From assembly GCA_002405485.1 (NCBI GenBank), contig DHLW01000120.1:1-6785 (forward strand): a DNA stretch of 6,785 nt, written 5' to 3'. Each line of letters starts with the position of its first letter. The first letter of the stretch is position 1. Made by a program: the position numbers and the translations under genes. The DNA comes from Phycisphaerales bacterium UBA4658. GTDB taxonomy: Bacteria > Planctomycetota > Phycisphaerae > Phycisphaerales > UBA1924. The notes beneath the pieces are model-generated. The model saw only the letters and a list, made by a program, of their open reading frames with translations. It was not told where the DNA came from and searched no databases. This document shows positions 6,172-6,785 of this stretch, piece after piece.

Positions 6172-6393
6172 GCCGTCCAGCGGGCCACGCGCTCCAGAAA
6201 ACGCTCCGTCGTGGACGATTCGAACTCCGTCGGCGCTCAGTCCCGGAGGCCATTCTCCGTCTGCCTGCATCCGGCCTCATCCGCGCCTACACATCGTCTC
6301 ACGCGCGTGCACCAGGCCGAGGTGCTCAGGGCATCTCGCGCCGACCGGCGTCGGCGGCCATCCTGCATGCCGGCGGTCCACGTGCGAACGTCC
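6172..6393. other. Noncoding upstream region of the lipoprotein gene
   Basis: I see no convincing coding sequence here. Open frames crossing it on both strands read as Arg/Ser/Pro-rich shadow peptides. It contains three direct copies of CTCCGTC (starting 6204, 6225 and 6255) and a small perfect hairpin, CGCCGAC with GTCGGCG around a CGGC loop (6339-6356). The promoter of the downstream lipoprotein gene presumably lies here, but no box pair stands out. Confidence 0.45.
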
Positions 6394-6397
6394 GGAG
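6394..6397 (+). promoter_or_regulatory. Shine-Dalgarno site of the lipoprotein gene
   Basis: GGAG lies nine bases before the ATG at 6407, within usual SD spacing, and supports that start. Confidence 0.65.
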
Positions 6398-6406
6398 ATC
6401 CGATCC

Positions 6407-6785
6407 ATGCGATCAGCCGTGTTTGCCACGCTCCTCACACTCGCGGTCAGCTCGCTCATCGTCGGCTGCGCGGGGCCCGCGGCCTCAAGCGCCTCGGACG
6501 CGTCGCGATCTGCGCCGCTGGAGGTGGTCGCCAAGGTCCAGGGCGCGCCCGGAAACATCGCCGTCACGCCGTCTGGCCGGATCATCGTGAGCATGCACCA
6601 GTTCTATGAGCCCCGCTTTCGCGTCTGCGAGCTGCGCGACGGCGAACTGGTTCCCTTTCCAAACGCCCAGTGGGCCTCGGCCCCAGATGGGTCCGGCGCC
6701 GGGCTGCACTCGGTGCTCGGAATCCGGGCCGACCGCCGTGGGATCGTCTGGATGCTCGACAACGGCGGGCCGGTCCCGAGATTCG
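6407..6785 (+). CDS. Lipoprotein of the Yellow/major royal jelly protein family (partial, 3' end beyond window)
   Basis: The first 126 residues of a gene open to the right edge are visible. Residues 1-21 are a lipoprotein signal: a basic start (R2), a hydrophobic core and the lipobox IVGC ending at Cys21, so the product should be lipid-anchored after export. A Ser/Ala-rich linker (22-36) follows. From about residue 38 the sequence resembles bacterial members of the MRJP/Yellow beta-propeller family, often annotated 'L-dopachrome tautomerase-related': GAPGNIAVTPSGRIIVSMHQ at 46-65, then ELRDGELVPFPNAQW at 75-89 and LHSVLGIRADRRGIVWMLDN at 100-119. These look like the first two propeller blades. 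Full-length relatives are roughly 350-450 residues, so most of the gene is outside the window. A good SD is present, no upstream in-frame start competes, and nothing suggests a pseudogene. Enzyme activity should not be assumed, since the bacterial members are largely uncharacterised. Confidence 0.82.
   Translation, partial: MRSAVFATLLTLAVSSLIVGCAGPAASSASDASRSAPLEVVAKVQGAPGNIAVTPSGRIIVSMHQFYEPRFRVCELRDGELVPFPNAQWASAPDGSGAGLHSVLGIRADRRGIVWMLDNGGPVPRF

Noticed and set aside
6211..6231. T-arm-like TTCGAA segment that might mark a second or broken tRNA
   Set aside because: The flanking bases do not form a five-pair T stem on either strand, and no acceptor or anticodon arm can be found.
5864..6280. 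Minus-strand open frame crossing the tRNA gene, containing GFEPSIRFPVYAISS
   Set aside because: This peptide is what the complement of a tRNA-Ser gene encodes, a known source of spurious protein annotations.
5977..6785. Integrated element at the tRNA-Ser gene
   Set aside because: No second copy of the tRNA 3' end is present downstream, and there is no integrase or other mobile gene in the window.

Overview
The window is a GC-rich (about two-thirds G+C by eye), densely packed bacterial chromosomal segment. The best guess for the host is a planctomycete, probably of the Phycisphaerae type. That rests on the GC-rich codon use, the mix of Shine-Dalgarno (SD) and SD-less starts, a membrane protein that looks like planctomycetal hypotheticals, and a bacterial lipoprotein of the Yellow/major royal jelly protein (MRJP) family. 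It is an inference, because there is no rRNA or other marker to settle it.

Layout, left to right. (1) Positions 18-824, plus strand: an exported SIMPL/DUF541 protein with a clear SD. (2) Positions 910-2163, plus strand: a polytopic membrane protein of unknown function, joined by an ATGA overlap to (3) a 108-residue unknown protein at 2160-2486. (4) Convergent to these, 16 bp away, is a minus-strand pair. An ArnT/PMT-type membrane glycosyltransferase (5108-3300) runs through a one-base TGATG overlap into truB (3300-2503), the tRNA pseudouridine-55 synthase. (5) Only 33 bp from the glycosyltransferase start, a PAP2-type membrane phosphatase (5142-5912) is transcribed divergently. (6) A complete tRNA-Ser(GGA) lies at 5977-6063, with a plausible promoter upstream and a strong hairpin terminator downstream. 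(7) A noncoding stretch of about 295 bp carries a second long inverted repeat and three CTCCGTC heptamers. (8) The start of an MRJP/Yellow-family lipoprotein (6407 onward, with its own SD) runs off the right edge.

How the genes relate. The ArnT-like glycosyltransferase and the PAP2 phosphatase form the only pair with an obvious shared theme: polyprenyl-phosphate-dependent glycosylation of the envelope and dephosphorylation of lipid phosphates. The SIMPL protein, the membrane protein and the lipoprotein are also envelope or exported proteins. truB and the tRNA gene are translation housekeeping. I see no phage, transposon, CRISPR, toxin-antitoxin or defence genes, and nothing that amounts to a clear new system. 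The most unusual signals are the two overlapping gene pairs, the very short divergent spacer without SDs, the structured region after the tRNA, and an apparent excess of GATC.
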